Assembly: GCA_903813345.2 (NCBI GenBank)
Contig: CAIIXF020000010.1
Location: 32,518,425 to 32,582,424, forward strand
Length of the DNA stretch: 64,000 nucleotides
Source: Owenia fusiformis
Taxonomy: Eukaryota; Annelida; Polychaeta; Sabellida; Oweniidae
Direction of reading: 5' to 3'
Part shown: positions 36,402 through 48,541 of the stretch, one piece after another
Numbering within the stretch: the first letter of the stretch is position 1
Layout: each line of letters opens with the position of its first letter
Notes under the pieces: generated by a model
What the model saw: only the letters and a program-made list of their open reading frames with translations
What the model was told of the DNA's origin: nothing
Database searches by the model: none
Program-made: the position numbers and the translations under genes

Positions 36402-37818
36402 CTTTTGAGCAGAATGCTGCATGATGAGATTATCTCATGAAAGAGTTGTCATCACTTTATTATATTATGTTTATCAATAATATATTAGCTAATATCACCT
36501 TATAAAATTGATTATATTAAATGGTTACATAATTGAGATCAATACCTTTAGATATTAGATATATTAATTAGTCATATTGGAAAATATAATTAAGGTCGAT
36601 ATCAAGATACTTTGTTGTTATGTTATTTCTCATGTGTAAAGTTGATCATGTTTTAAATGTTGATAGATGCAAATGGGAAATAAATTAAAAAACATTAATA
36701 ATGTGAGAAAGAGAAAAGAAATACTTTCATTTTCTAGAAGGTTTACTTATATTTCAGGGGTTAAACTAGTTCAATTAATGACATCATCCGGAACTAGTTC
36801 AGTAAACTAATAAATAGGAGTCTATCTTAATATTGTTACAATTAATGAAACCATCAATTATGGATTAACCTTGATTTGGTGAAATTGTATTACGGATACC
36901 CCATTGATCAAATTCCATCACACAAATAATTTTAAAACAAACTAAAATCAAATTAAAATTAGTAGTAAACCTACAATATGATAAATTATAACTTAAAGTT
37001 GAAACAGCTGTACTTGAGATATGTAATTAATATATATTTTGAATATTAAAAGGAAATTTAAAGATATAAATAGGAACTCTGTTGACTTATTAGTAAGGGA
37101 AATATCAATTGTCTCTTCTCTCCAGCAAATTCTGGTATTAAGTCATATAAAATGCTGAATTAGGAAATAGGGAGGCTCTCAAAAGTGTCCAAAAATGAAG
37201 TCTTATACATCAAAGTCTGATTAATGCCTATATAGGTATTATTAGGCCCTGTTCCTTTTAAATGATTTGCCCACTTTTTCAAAATAAGTTTTAAATATTG
37301 TTTTACAAAACAATTTCTGAATATAATAGAAAATGTATGCAAATAACTAAAATTAAGTCAACTCTATTGGTGCGAGGAACTCAATGCATTTGATTTAATT
37401 TGTCGATTTACCATATTTGGATTGTTTTAGACACCTTTCTGAGGCATTAGAAATGTAAAAGTTGGATCCACTTCTTTGCAGTGATATATTTTGCTATTCA
37501 TCTGTTTGTTTGACCATCCGTCCATCTTTCTATCCACCTTACCACATTCATTGGTCGGCAGTCAGCAGTTTTCATCTGTAACATATTATATTACATTTGC
37601 AGGCCATGGCATTGTTACTAAAGTTTTGACACAGTCCCCATTATAACTGACACCGAATAATCTATTAATTCTTGATCATTTCTTATGCTGTAATTTATAT
37701 TGCATTGTTATAGCACTAATTAGATTTTGATCATTACATCACAATTCATCAGATAAGAGAATTCCTCTAGATTGATCAAGGCAATGAAATTGATTGTCTA
37801 AAGATAAAATGGTACAGG

Positions 37819-38031
37819 GGTCATCTTTTAAAATGTAAAATAAAGTTTCTAAGAGTTGACTAATCAGGGAATAAAGTAAACAGGCATGTAGGCAACATTT
37901 TAAATTGTATATAAATGCAAAAAAATCAGACACTTTAATCAAATTTTAGAGAGAAATGACACGATATGTGCATGAGCAGACGGATATATATATTTTTAGA
38001 GAGAATGATGGTAATTAACCCAAAGCAGACG
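37819..38031 (-). repeat. CGTCTGC element, reverse, full length plus extra tip segment
   Basis: The main copy ends GTGCATGAGCAGACGG at 37983. A second partial copy TTTTTAGAGAGAATGATGG... ending CCCAAAGCAGACG follows at 37995-38029. Confidence 0.82.
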
Positions 38032-38692
38032 ACAATTTTGATATAAGGGTGTCATATTCTATAAAGTTAATGTTTCTCTGAGGGAGTCATATATAACACA
38101 TGCTAAATTATCTAATGCATGGAGTTGGTAAAATTAATTATATCATAGATTTGATATTGGGCTATAAAAATCTCAACTTTTCTATCTCGCTTTATAAAAT
38201 GCCATTTCATAGTATTTATAAAGAATCATAGTATTCATTCTGTCATGCTATGTTCAATATGATGAGCATTTGGTGAAAGATAGTTTGTTCGGTGGGGTTT
38301 ACTACTTTGGGAGTTGCTGTTTTTCTAGAATAGAATATTTCTTCAATTTTTTTTTTAAATCAAACTTTTTTAATATACATATTTTACATTACATGCATAC
38401 AATTAGATAAAATACAATTATAAAAATTCCAAGTTACATCTTTCTTATCATTATTTCAGTATCAAATATAGCTTTTAAATTACCAGTTATATTGACCCCT
38501 TTTTAAAATCATTATTTATTGATATGCTTTTTAGGGGTTTTCAAATTTTCATCAGGGGTGTTTGATTCCAACTGATACATAGAGATATTTGCTTGTAAAT
38601 TGATTCAGATGAGTTATGAGAATAGTCGCACAAAGGTCTAATAATTCAGTCTCTATACCCCTTAAGGAGCCAAATTTACCAATTTTGAATTG

Positions 38693-38855
38693 TCGTCTGC
38701 TTTTCCTATTCTACTTTATACCTCTCTTAAATTTGAAAAAAGTGTCTGAAATTCTCACTTTTTCACACAATCTAGAGTATCACCTACACTACTGTAAAAA
38801 GATTCCTTTGAAATTTCCCTCAAATTCTTTATAATTGAAGTTATAAAGAATAGCC
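38693..38855 (+). repeat. CGTCTGC element, forward, right half diverged
   Basis: TCGTCTGCTTTTCC, TCTTAAATTTGAAAAAAGTG and CAATCTAGAGTATCACCTAC. Confidence 0.65.
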
Positions 38856-39644
38856 CCTGTGAAATTTCTTGCGACGGAATACCATCATTTCAGTTAATGT
38901 AATGACATTACAAGACATCAGTTAAAGATTTCAAATTTAATTTTGACTATCTGCAATTTACACCCCTCAACCATGGCTATTATGTATCCCAAGCCAATCG
39001 CTTTTCTGCAGATTGATCTCGAAACCAAATGTAAAGTTTACACTAAATTGCGCTCACAATTGAATTGTGGGGGCTCCAAGGAATTGTAATTCACTATCAA
39101 ATGTAATTACTTGTCTTCCTAGACCTACATAGTCCCGATGATAAAATTCAAATACATGGGTTTAAGCAGCCCTATCTTAGTTGACTTATAATCAAATTGC
39201 TCATCTTTATTTACATTCACACTATGGTACATATTGCTCATAATCTGAAATGAAGAACTAAAAATCAGATTTTATTTTTTCATATACTGTATCAGTTGCT
39301 ATCTGTTATTCATTTTTTTGTTTAAAACACATCGTTTTCAGATTGTATTACAAATTCATGATTTTTTGCAAGAGCCATAATCAAATATCCGGTAATGTAA
39401 TAGAAAAAATTATAAAACAGGAAAAAATTGATGCTATGTTAAGGAGGTGAAGAATGAAGAATAACCTTATCTTAACTCCTGTAGTTAACAAAACATCAAC
39501 ATTTTTAAAATTAAGAGCAACAGCCGATTTAATCTATAAATCTTTGGATAATTTTGTTTTGATGTTTTCAGCATAAGTAGTCATAGAGGCTGCCCCCTGT
39601 GATGGTTAAAGAAATCTTATCTTTAACAATCCATTTTCAAAATG

Positions 39645-39811
39645 TCGTCTGCTCCTGTTTATTTCACACAATTTCTCTTTAAAATTTGAATAAACTATCA
39701 AATTTTTTGTCATACTTGTACAATTTGGTGTTTTTTCTTCAAAATGGTATGTTTAATTTTTTGTTACTTTCAACATTTATCTCTCTATTTTGCATTTTAA
39801 AAAATGACTGT
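39645..39811 (+). repeat. CGTCTGC element, forward, full length
   Basis: TCGTCTGCTCCTGTTTATTT to CATTTTAAAAAATGACTG. Confidence 0.83.
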
Positions 39812-40214
39812 CACATCATCTTATACCCCGGAATCCAAGAACATTTGACACATTGTGACTGTTGAGCCTGTTACGCCAGCTGCTTTCGCCTAATCTTTCA
39901 TTTATTTAATTTAATATAAAAAGTTTGTTATTTGGCCTTGTTTAAGAGAATTTTATTAGTTCCTTTAAAACCGTGGGAAATGTCCCAAAATATTATATTT
40001 CCAAATTGAAAATTTTCATATGGTTTGAATAAAAATATTTTAGTGTCTAAATCCAACATGGTTCAAGGTTTTTTGAAGTTAATACTTTCTTTTGATCAAT
40101 CTGCAGTCTTGTATGTCCCATGTTTAATTGAGCCTTATGTTGACAGATTCTTGTTTGTGTCAACTTTGATCGAGGAAATCTGCTTCTAATATTGTGGTAT
40201 ATCCTTAATTTCAA

Positions 40215-40300
40215 TAAGTTCAAAGAGAGAAATTAGCAGGGAATGATATGATTGAGACATGTAGTCATTAGTCATATACTCTATTGTGTTGACTACTGTT
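40215..40300 (-). repeat. CGTCTGC element fragment, reverse
   Basis: GAAATTAGCAGGGAATGATA and GACATGTAGTCATTAG are left, next to the 25-bp minisatellite. Confidence 0.4.
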
Positions 40301-40303
40301 TAG

Positions 40304-40626
40304 TTGGTTGTGTTAAAATTGTTTCAAGATGGTTGTGCTCTAATTGTGTTTTCGTGGTTGTGTTTAGATGGTTGTGCTCTAATTATGTTAAGGTAGTTGT
40401 GTCATATTTATTTTGAGATCGTTGTGCTAGAATTATGTTTAGATTGTTGTGCTATAATCATGTTAAGGTAGTTGTGTTCTAATTATGTGCAGATGGTTGT
40501 GATATAATTGTGTTAAGATGGTTGTGCTATAATTACGTTAAGATGGTTGTGCTATATTTGTATTAAGATGGTTGTATTTTAATTTTGTTTAGCTGTTTTC
40601 ATGTGATTTTGTTTTGATGGCTGTAT
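40304..40626 (+). repeat. About 25-bp minisatellite (GTTGTGCTATAATTATGTTA type)
   Basis: Roughly a dozen units of GATGGTTGTGCTATAATTGT with point changes, head to tail. The strand is strongly G/T-biased. It directly follows a decayed CGTCTGC fragment. Confidence 0.8.
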
Positions 40627-40659
40627 CCTATCAGACCATTCTGAATTGTTTCAATCCAA

Positions 40660-40795
40660 TAAAATTCCAATTAAATGTTATCTAATTTACCAACATTTTA
40701 TACAATTTAGAATATGGTGATATTTGAGGTACATAATATTTTGTCTCTCCCCAAGACATATTCCGTCATCCTGTTTATTTCATGTTTCTAAACAC
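40660..40795 (+). repeat. CGTCTGC element, forward, decayed
   Basis: CATTTTATACAATTTAGAAT and TATTTCATGTTTCTAAAC remain. Confidence 0.4.
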
Positions 40796-40913
40796 AATCT
40801 CCAAAATGTAGTATTAATTGCTTCTACATCAACTTATCTCCTGTTTCTAGCACCTTGTTTACAATTTCTGCTTTGATTTCATATTATTTAAATATTCTTA
40901 GAGGATCATGTTT

Positions 40914-41042
40914 TAAATTGCAAAATAAAGCAGCAAAAAGGATGAAGATCACGGAATAAACTAAACAGGTGTGTAGTCAACATTTTAAATTGTATAGAAA
41001 TGCAAGAATTTCAAACATTTCATTCAAATTTTAGAGAGAAAT
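40914..41042 (-). repeat. CGTCTGC element, reverse, first of a tandem pair
   Basis: GATCATGTTTTAAATTGC to AAATTTTAGAGAGAAAT, then joined directly to the next copy with its tip missing. Confidence 0.75.
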
Positions 41043-41173
41043 AAAAGGAATTGGCAAGGATTAAAATAGCCACACATGTAGTAGACACTCTAGATTGTAT
41101 AGAAATGCAAGAAAATCAGACACTTTATTCAAATTTTAGAGAGAAATGACACGATATGTGCATGAGCAGACGG
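41043..41173 (-). repeat. CGTCTGC element, reverse, second of a tandem pair
   Basis: It starts within the element at AAAAGGAATTGGCAAGG and ends GTGCATGAGCAGACGG. It shares a 47-bp identical stretch with 37941-37987. Confidence 0.8.
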
Positions 41174-41399
41174 ATATTTAGAAGCGTTCTGTATATTTGT
41201 GTTGTATGGCAACATTGATTAAGACGTGATGAAATTTAGATCCAGATCTGGTTCCAGGCAAAGCAAATGTGAAAATGGCGGATAAATAAATCATGGAATT
41301 TCAGCAGGCTTTGATGTAGCTTTATTATACACCTGGCCATCACCCATCAACTATATACAAGCAAATATCACTAAATAACAACTGGCGATAAAATAGCAA

Positions 41400-41556
41400 A
41401 GGGATATGTTTTGAATTGAAAAATACACTAAAAATATAGAATTTAACGAGGAATAGGTGATATAGACTTGAAGATAAGATTCTAAATTGTATAGAAATTT
41501 AAAGAAGTGGGGAACTTTATTCAAATTTTTGAGAGAAATTATGAGAAATAAACATG
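41400..41556 (-). repeat. CGTCTGC element, reverse, diverged
   Basis: GATTCTAAATTGTATAGAAA and CTTTATTCAAATTTTTGAGA are clear; the tip reads CATGATTAG. Confidence 0.6.
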
Positions 41557-42085
41557 ATTAGTGTGACATTTAAACACATATACTGATTCTCATAAGAAGC
41601 TGCCAAAATGACTCTATAAGAATTTAAAGTGAGTTTCACAGATCAAGGCCTTATGATTTCCCATAATGCAACTCTATTGCCTTTTGACGATCTGCAGAAA
41701 TAGGAACAGCTGGGAGCAGAAGGTTGAATTTTTCACTATGATAGCCAAATGTTTACTGTTAATAGCTATATGGGATTATGACAGAGTGGGTTTTCAACAT
41801 ATTTCTCTGTCTGACCATTACAAGCTTCAAATAAGTCTCAAATTGCCCATTTTGTGGTTTTTGTGCATAAGCTTGTCCTTTTTTACCATTTTGGCTATTA
41901 ATCTCTTCATTCCTTTTTAGCTACATGTATTAAATAAATTTCTTTATGTGGCTGTTCTTATTTTATTCTTACTTTACAATGAGATGTTTTGATTTAGAGT
42001 TGGATAAGTGGTTTTCAGGCATTGTGGTATTCTTGGAAAATGTGCATTTATGAATTTGCTGAAATATTGACAGGTAAACAAGCAA

Positions 42086-42172
42086 ACTCCCTGAAATCAG
42101 AACCCTCCCACTGAAAAATTAGAGCCCTCTCACTGAATAATTAGAACCCTCTGAAAATTAGAGTTCTCCCAA
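42086..42172. repeat. 26-bp tandem repeat (CTGAAAAATTAGAGCCCTCT type)
   Basis: About four degenerate units with AGAACCCTC/AGAGCCCTC cores. Confidence 0.65.
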
Positions 42173-42624
42173 ACTGACGAAAGCTGACTACAGGCCTGAG
42201 ACAGTAACATTATAACGGGCGATGCTATTATTCACTCAAAATGAAATAATTGCATATCTTTTTGGTTTGAATAATTTCTTAATTTCCCCATACAAGATTG
42301 CATGTGTATTGGCTATTATAGAATTATCATCAGTCGCAAAGAACAATTTTAAATGATTTATATACGCATTACATAATCTTCCGAAATTCATGCCACATAG
42401 AACAATTATATATTATTTAATGTTTTGATATAGGTACTAATTACTGAAAATTCCATAACGAAATAAATTGTTTGGGCGATGGATTTTTGGCACTGATTGG
42501 GGAAGTAGAGATTTTTATGAATGAACTTTGAAAGGTTTTGGGGTAGTGTTAGATCATACATGTTATATTATATAATAATAAAATTGGTGTAATGAATGAA
42601 ACATGTTTAAGATATATGTATTTA

Positions 42625-42850
42625 TACAGTGAAACCTGTAAAGTGGAACACCTCTAAAAGTGGAACACCTCTTAAAGTGGAACACCTCTAAAAGTGGAAC
42701 ACTTTTCAGAATCCTAAGACTAACTGACTTCAATGAACCTTTATAAGTGGAACACCTCCCAAGTTGAACACTTTTTAGAGGTACCCCTCCTAAGTATAAC
42801 ACTTTTTAGAGGTACCCCTCCTAAGTATAACACTTTTTAGAAGTACCAAA
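42625..42850 (+). repeat. pogo-like terminus grown into a GTGGAACACCTCT tandem array
   Basis: After TACAGTGAAACCTGTAAAG come at least four GTGGAACACCTCTAAAA units of 17-19 bp. A second array follows of 29-bp units containing CACTTTTTAGAGGTACCCCT. The sequence looks like the end of a DNA transposon that expanded by slippage. Confidence 0.55.
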
Positions 42851-43762
42851 GGTACAGAACATATTCAAAACAGATTTCAGACATTGTCTTAAAATTCTTT
42901 GGAATTCTTTGGAACAGTCTCTTATATTGTCCGTGATGTACTTTGTCCAGAAATACATGCATATCACAATAATTCTATTAAGATGACAAAGTCCACAATA
43001 AAAGATCTCAAGTCTTACTGGTTGCTTTCCTTTAAGAAAATTATGCTAAAAAGTAAATTTTCTAGTTCTGAAATGTACATAATGATCTTTTAAAGAAAAT
43101 GAGAAAAACTATAGTTTATTTTGAATTCAGAATCGCTCATTTGATCGTAATAAAAGACAAACACCCCAAACCTTTGTTCGTATCCTATAATATAAAATAT
43201 AAATTTGTGGTGTGTCACAGAATGATTCCCTACGGGAGAGCTACACGAACATTTCTCTTTCGATAACTTTTAATTTAGATTATGCTGTGACATAAAATGA
43301 ATGGTACAATTAAGAATTATACAAACAGTACAAATTTGCCATTTTAATCTTTTAATGATTTATGAAACCAAGATCAACCAAACATTACAGGAAATTATGA
43401 AATTCAATCTACCATTTGAACTATCTGTGGGGGATACATATAATAATTCAGAGACTGACTTGCCGAATTAAACTTTCTGTGTTCGTCATTCGTAATTGGT
43501 GAATAAAAGTTGTTACTGCCACATCCAATATGTAATGCCAATCAAAGAAAGGGAGAATAATAAAATTGGGCCTTAATAATCGGCAGGTTTTGCCCATGGG
43601 AGGGGGTAATTTGACACAATAGGTCAATCAATAAAGTATAGACTGATCTAGAAAGATAGAGTCATTACTTATACTGACAAAATGTGTTGACTGTTCACAC
43701 TTCCCCCCTTCTACAACAGCTGGGCCTCTGACTTGATCTCATCTTGGAGTCAGTTAAAATAT

Positions 43763-43925
43763 CCGTCTGCTCATGCTTATTTCATTTCATTTCTCTCTAA
43801 AATTTGATTAAAGTCTCAGATTTTAATACATTTTAATCCCATTAAGAGTCTTCTTTTTAAGATAAATTAATATATTCCATGCCAAATCCTTGCCATTTCA
43901 CTCTATCTGAGTTTCAAAACAAGAT
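43763..43925 (+). repeat. CGTCTGC element, forward, full length
   Basis: CCGTCTGCTCATGCTTATTT, CTCTCTAAAATTTGATTAAA and GTTTCAAAACAAGA. Confidence 0.82.
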
Positions 43926-44580
43926 AATATCATTTTGTTCATCAGTCTATTGTTAACAAATTATGAACATCATATTTTTGGGAAACTTCAATAATAAAAC
44001 ATGAAACGAGGATTAGTGGGAAATGTAAAGATAATTATTATTTATTATTATTTATTTAAAAAATCCTTTATACTTTTGATATTAGTGATAAGATGAAAAT
44101 GTTATGAACTCAATGGTTTTAAACATTTCTCAGGGAGATTTGATTGATCTTTTTTGTAAGGGTGAGATATATTGTGTTAAATCAGTATTACTAAGAATTA
44201 CTTTCTTTGATTGTATTCTTTAATTACTGTCAGCGACCCTTACAAAGCAGCCAATAAAGTCATATTATAAATATAAGTCTACGTCTTAACTAAACCCCGT
44301 ATTATATCCGGCATATTTGTATCTCCTTTTTCCAAGCCAAAAAGTTTATTTTGAGTTTTTTAAACAAAACTTAACTTGCAAGATATTTTGTTGGCTTAAA
44401 TTGTTTGATGAGGAAAACTGTGGACATATTTTAGATTAAAGATCCCAAAAGTACACTCCGCAGGTCTGGAAAATAAAAAAATTAACCGAAATAAAGTTGG
44501 CTGTGATTTAAATTACATGTGGAGATAGAAACAGACGCTATGGATAGTCCATGGTGAAATTCCTGGCATAATTGTTTGGG

Positions 44581-44715
44581 GGTCACATTTTCAAATCTAA
44601 AATAGAGTGAAAAAGAGTGGAATTTGCAAGGACTAAACAACATATGAGTGTATCTAACACTCTAAATTATACAGAAATAGAAAAATATAAGCTAATTTAT
44701 TAAATTTTATTTGAG
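44581..44715 (-). repeat. CGTCTGC element, reverse, tip lost
   Basis: GGTCACATTTTCAAATC, AAATAGAGTGAAAAAGAGTG and CACTCTAAATTATACAGAAA. Confidence 0.65.
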
Positions 44716-44832
44716 AAATATTGGAATTTGTAGATAATTTTATTTAGGGGTTGACTGTTTTTTCGGAGTGGAATTTTCTAATTCAGTTTATATTAGAATG
44801 TGAACAGAGATTTCTAATCCAGAGTGACACAT

Positions 44833-45030
44833 GTTTTTATTGAATTCATCACCTGTCTAATGTTAAAGCCACTTGTTTGTATTAGATCAGAAACTTGACT
44901 GATGTTAAAGCCACTCACTTGTATTAAATCTGCCACCAGACTACTCTTAAAGGCACTCATTTTTTGTATTTGTCAGTCACCTGACTAGTTTTAAGAAAGC
45001 CACCGCCACTTATTTGTATCGATTCAAGAC
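44833..45030. repeat. About 56-bp tandem repeat (GTTAAAGCCACTTGTTTGTA type)
   Basis: Four units each contain an ACCTGACTAATGTTAAAGCC-like part and CACTTATTTGTAT. They are increasingly diverged to the right. Confidence 0.7.
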
Positions 45031-45454
45031 AATTTATTTTCTCTTACAATATAATCTACAACATTCTACTCTTTTTAAAGCCACATGTCTTATTAAAATA
45101 CATTTTAAAGGAACTTGATTGTTTGAAGCATCTAATAAACTTATACCTTATACATCTTCAAAATCTTAAAATCAATCATCTTCAACTTCTTCGATATACA
45201 CATTTTTGGTAATTCAGATCTATTTTATCAAGACCCATAATTCATTCTTTATCATATTACAAAAATGAAAATCTACCGAAAATGATACGCGAGACAAAAT
45301 ATAATTTCTTTGGATCTCAAATTTCATTGTTAGGATACGACGCAATTCAAACAACATATTAATAAAATAATACTTGTATCTATTAATGTCTCTTCTTGAT
45401 ATCCAATACTCAATCAAAGTATCCATAACTTCCAATATGTTTTCTACTTGATGT

Positions 45455-45640
45455 CCGTCTGCTTAGAAATGTCGTCTGCTTGAAAAGTCTGTCTGCTCAT
45501 GCTTTTTTCACTCATTTCTCTCTAAAATTTGAATGAATTGTCTGATTTTCTTGCATTTTTATATAGGTATGTTGACTACATACCTTTATGTTTTGTTTTG
45601 TAGTGGAATCATCTCTTCTACTGGGTTTTCCTGTTATTTT
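45455..45640 (+). repeat. CGTCTGC element, forward, with three consecutive tips
   Basis: CCGTCTGCTTAGAAATG, then TCGTCTGCTTGAAAAG, then TCTGTCTGCTCATGC lead into a normal element body (CTCTCTAAAATTTGAATGAA). Confidence 0.8.
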
Positions 45641-46353
45641 GCCTTTGGGCAACAGAACTCAGATTACTCGATTCAAAATAGATTTTGTAAGATACCTAAA
45701 ACATAAAGATATCTAAATATCTATGATATTTAGACATATATTAATATTTTATTTTCTAATTTCAAAGAAATGATAGCTCAGATGTAGGTGAGTCACACAT
45801 ATTATAATATGAGCATAGAAAGGGAATATCGGAATTGAATATCACACAAGGGTTTATTTCGAAAACCAAACATTAGATAAATCCAAGCGAATTCCAGAAT
45901 TTAAGATTTATTAGAATTCATTGGTGCAAAAATTTGATATGGTGTTAAAACAAGCACATTCGGATAGGATGCCACTCAATTGTGTTTAGTATGCATCACA
46001 AACCGTCTTTGGTTGAAATTTAATTAAATAAAACCATCGTTTTTCCATGCTTCAAGGGATATCATAGCCACTTAGTTGATGTACCGTACACAAAGTGATC
46101 GCCAATCCCTTGAAACAAATTCCGACAAATTTCTCAGGATTGTTTTCTTCCGCAATATAAGAATATAATTTTCATGTATTTTTCATATTTGAACACTTGT
46201 TAAAGTGATTTTTGTTCATGTTTTTTCATGAATTGCTCAGAAGAAAATAATGTTTTAAATAGTTTAATTTCATTGTGTTGAGATGTGACGTCTGATATCT
46301 CCCAAGTGTGATTGAGAAATTCATTCAAATTGAAGACACCCTGTTATAACAAT

Positions 46354-46518
46354 CCGTCTGCTTCATGCTTATTCCACTCAATTTTTCTCTTAAATTTGAA
46401 TAAAATGTTTGATTTTCTTGCATTTCTATACAATTTAGAGTATCCACTACATGCCTATTTACTTTATTCCTTACTAATTCCTCTCTTTTGCACTCATTTT
46501 CATGTTTGAAAACAAGAC
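46354..46518 (+). repeat. CGTCTGC element, forward, full length
   Basis: CCGTCTGCTTCATGCTTATT to TTTGAAAACAAGACC. On the minus strand it explains the open frame at 46325-46651. It is the last copy before exon B, about 470 bp away. Confidence 0.88.
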
Positions 46519-46983
46519 CGTGGTTACAATTATTGTTAGGCTTGACAGGCTCTGAAATTGTCTCTTTTACTTTAATGGAGTTCCTAGATTTAGATTTATT
46601 GATAGTGATTTGCAATAATTGGAAGAATGTTTGATTAGCTCTATGTGTCATTTGAACCCTATTATCAACCAGTTATGTTTAATTATACATTCGCAAAGAC
46701 AAACATTTGACACGCTTCAAAAGTTCATCAATTTTTATGGAGCTCGGGATCTTTCTTAAGATGAATTTTATCTAATTATTTATTTAGAAATCAACAGGCA
46801 TTAGAATTGTAACAGTTATAGAAATAGTTTACTTAGAAATTGTTCTCGCGATATTTATTGTTTGAATAAGTTGATTGATTGTTTGAATTGGTGGTGGTTG
46901 ATTGATTGGATTTTTGATTGGTATTCCAACTTTTATCACCTACTGTATATGAAATGAAAACATAAAAATATATTTATTTGCAG

Positions 46984-47167
46984 GAACCCCTGTAAACAGG
47001 ATCCCAATTATGGCCAAGCAGACACTTGATTTATATGAGCTCTTCAAACTGGTGGTGTCAAAAGGTGGTCTCGTGGAAGTCATCAACAAGAAATTATGGC
47101 GAGAAATCACAAAAGGTCTAAATTTGCCATCCAGTATAACTAGTGCAGCATTTACACTGCGAACACA
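46984..47167 (+). CDS. ARID3: ARID3/dead ringer exon B: core of the ARID domain
   Basis: The exon supplies residues 25 (shared) to 85 plus two bases of 86. It reads GTPVNRIPIMAKQTLDLYEL, then FKLVVSKGGLVEVINKKLWR, then EITKGLNLPSSITSAAFTLR. These are the ARID helices that form the helix-turn-helix contacting AT-rich DNA. The GGLVEVINKKLWREITKGL block is nearly invariant in ARID3 proteins. The acceptor is TTATTTGCAG ending at 46983. The donor CA/GTAAGT follows 47167. It lies about 35.6 kb from exon A, so the DNA-binding domain is split by a giant intron. A minisatellite begins about 55 bp beyond its donor. The reading frame is intact with no stop or frameshift. Confidence 0.97.
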
Positions 47168-47221
47168 GTAAGTTGGTTGTCAACATAATAAGAAATGTTC
47201 ATTGTTAAAAATCTTGATCTT

Positions 47222-47699
47222 AACTCCTTTGGGCAATACCAAGGGAGAAAATGTGAGGGTATATTACTCCTTCTAGCAATAGCAAGGGAGAAAACATTTG
47301 GCTTTACTACTCCTTTAAGCAATACCAAGAAAAAATGTTTGGGTATATTACTCCTTTAAGCAATACCAAGAAAAAATGTTTGGGTATATTACTCCTTTAA
47401 GCAATACCAAGGGAGAAAATGTAAGGGTATATTACTCCTTTAAGCAATACCAAGGGAGAAAATGTTAGGGCGTACTACTCCTTTAAGTAATACTAAAGGA
47501 GAAAATACTTAGGGTATATTACTCCTTTAAGCAATACCAAGGGAGAAAATGTTAGGGCGTACTACTCCTTTAAGTGATACTAAGGGAGAAAATACTTAGG
47601 GTTATTACTCCTTTAAGGAATACCAATAGAGAAAATGCTTAGGTATACTTCTCCTTTAAACCAACAGAGAAAATGCTGGATATACTACCCCTTTAAGCT
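47222..47699. repeat. 43-bp minisatellite (ACTCCTTTAAGCAATACCAA type), about 11 units
   Basis: Units run ACTCCTTTAAGCAATACCAA, then GGGAGAAAATGTTAGGG, then TATATT. Alternate units share variants (GGGCGTACT versus GGGTATATT), so part of the array grew in two-unit steps. It begins about 55 bp after the exon B splice donor. Confidence 0.9.
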
Positions 47700-48107
47700 T
47701 AATCGAATAATAACTTTTCTTGATTCTTCAAAAAACATAACCCAAATAAAGTGTACCCTGATAATGTGAAGCTGAAATGATTGGCTAACAAAGAATATTT
47801 TTGTCGCTCTTATGTAAAAATAGGTTCTATACACAGGCATCCAAATTGCTAGATATATTTGAAAAATTGCACTCATTTATTTGGCAGGAAAATGATATAA
47901 GATGAGTATCGGACAAATCTGGCGTTCATTACTCATCCCCAACATCATACTAGAAACATTTCTTAAGAATTTTTAACCTTTCGTGAAATAACAAAATATT
48001 TTAGTAGGTTACTTAATCATATATTTTCGTTTTATTTTTGACAAATTGAGGCAATTTAGGTCATATATTATAATCGCTGGTTCATTCTTTCTGAGTGATT
48101 GGTTACA

Positions 48108-48541
48108 GTTATCTGTTCAATTCATCTGTAAAAGATGAGCGAAAGTCAGATTGATGAAAGCTATTATCCGAGTGCATTTCAGATTAAAGGGCTCCTTGGA
48201 GTATAGTGATATATCATTAGAAAGCAAGTTATTGTATGAATATTTTCTGAAAGTTGTCTGTTCAGTTCATCTGCAACAGATGAGGAAACATCAAATAAAT
48301 TAAAGCTAATATAAGAGTGCTCTTCAAAAGGGCTCTTCAGAGTATAGTGATACACCATTGGAAAGCACATTATTAGAAGAATACATTAGTTATCTGTTTA
48401 ATTCAACTGTAATATATAAAAGAAAGTGAGATAAGGGAAAGCTACAGAAACACAGAAGCAGTCATCAAGTGTACGTTCAGATTAAGAGGCTCTTCAGAGT
48501 ATAGTTATATACCATTGAAAAGTCAATTATTAGAAAAATAT
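48108..48541. repeat. Three tandem units of about 150 bp
   Basis: Each unit contains TATCTGTTCAATTCATCTGT, then CAGATTAAAGGGCTC, then GAGTATAGTGATATACCATT and GAAAAGCA. The TTAAAGGGCTC start resembles the ends of TTAA-flanked elements, so the unit may be an element end that was multiplied. Confidence 0.65.

Larger units (their letters stand above)
11344..46983 (+). other. ARID3: Giant ARID3 intron (about 35.6 kb) inside the ARID domain
   Basis: The intron is bounded by GTAAGT at 11344 and TTGCAG at 46983, phase 1. It contains roughly 40 CGTCTGC elements, several other inverted-repeat elements, minisatellites, a promoter-like segment near 28260-28500 and a decayed serine-protease-like exon near 33284-33481. 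Sub-stretches in which I see nothing beyond AT-rich sequence include 14180-14980, 15692-17047, 24340-24680, 25400-26960, 28520-29700, 34170-35600, 36402-37800, 42180-42620, 43090-43760, 43930-44580 and 45640-46350. No additional ARID3 exon is needed, because exons A and B join exactly as in other ARID3 genes. Confidence 0.85.
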
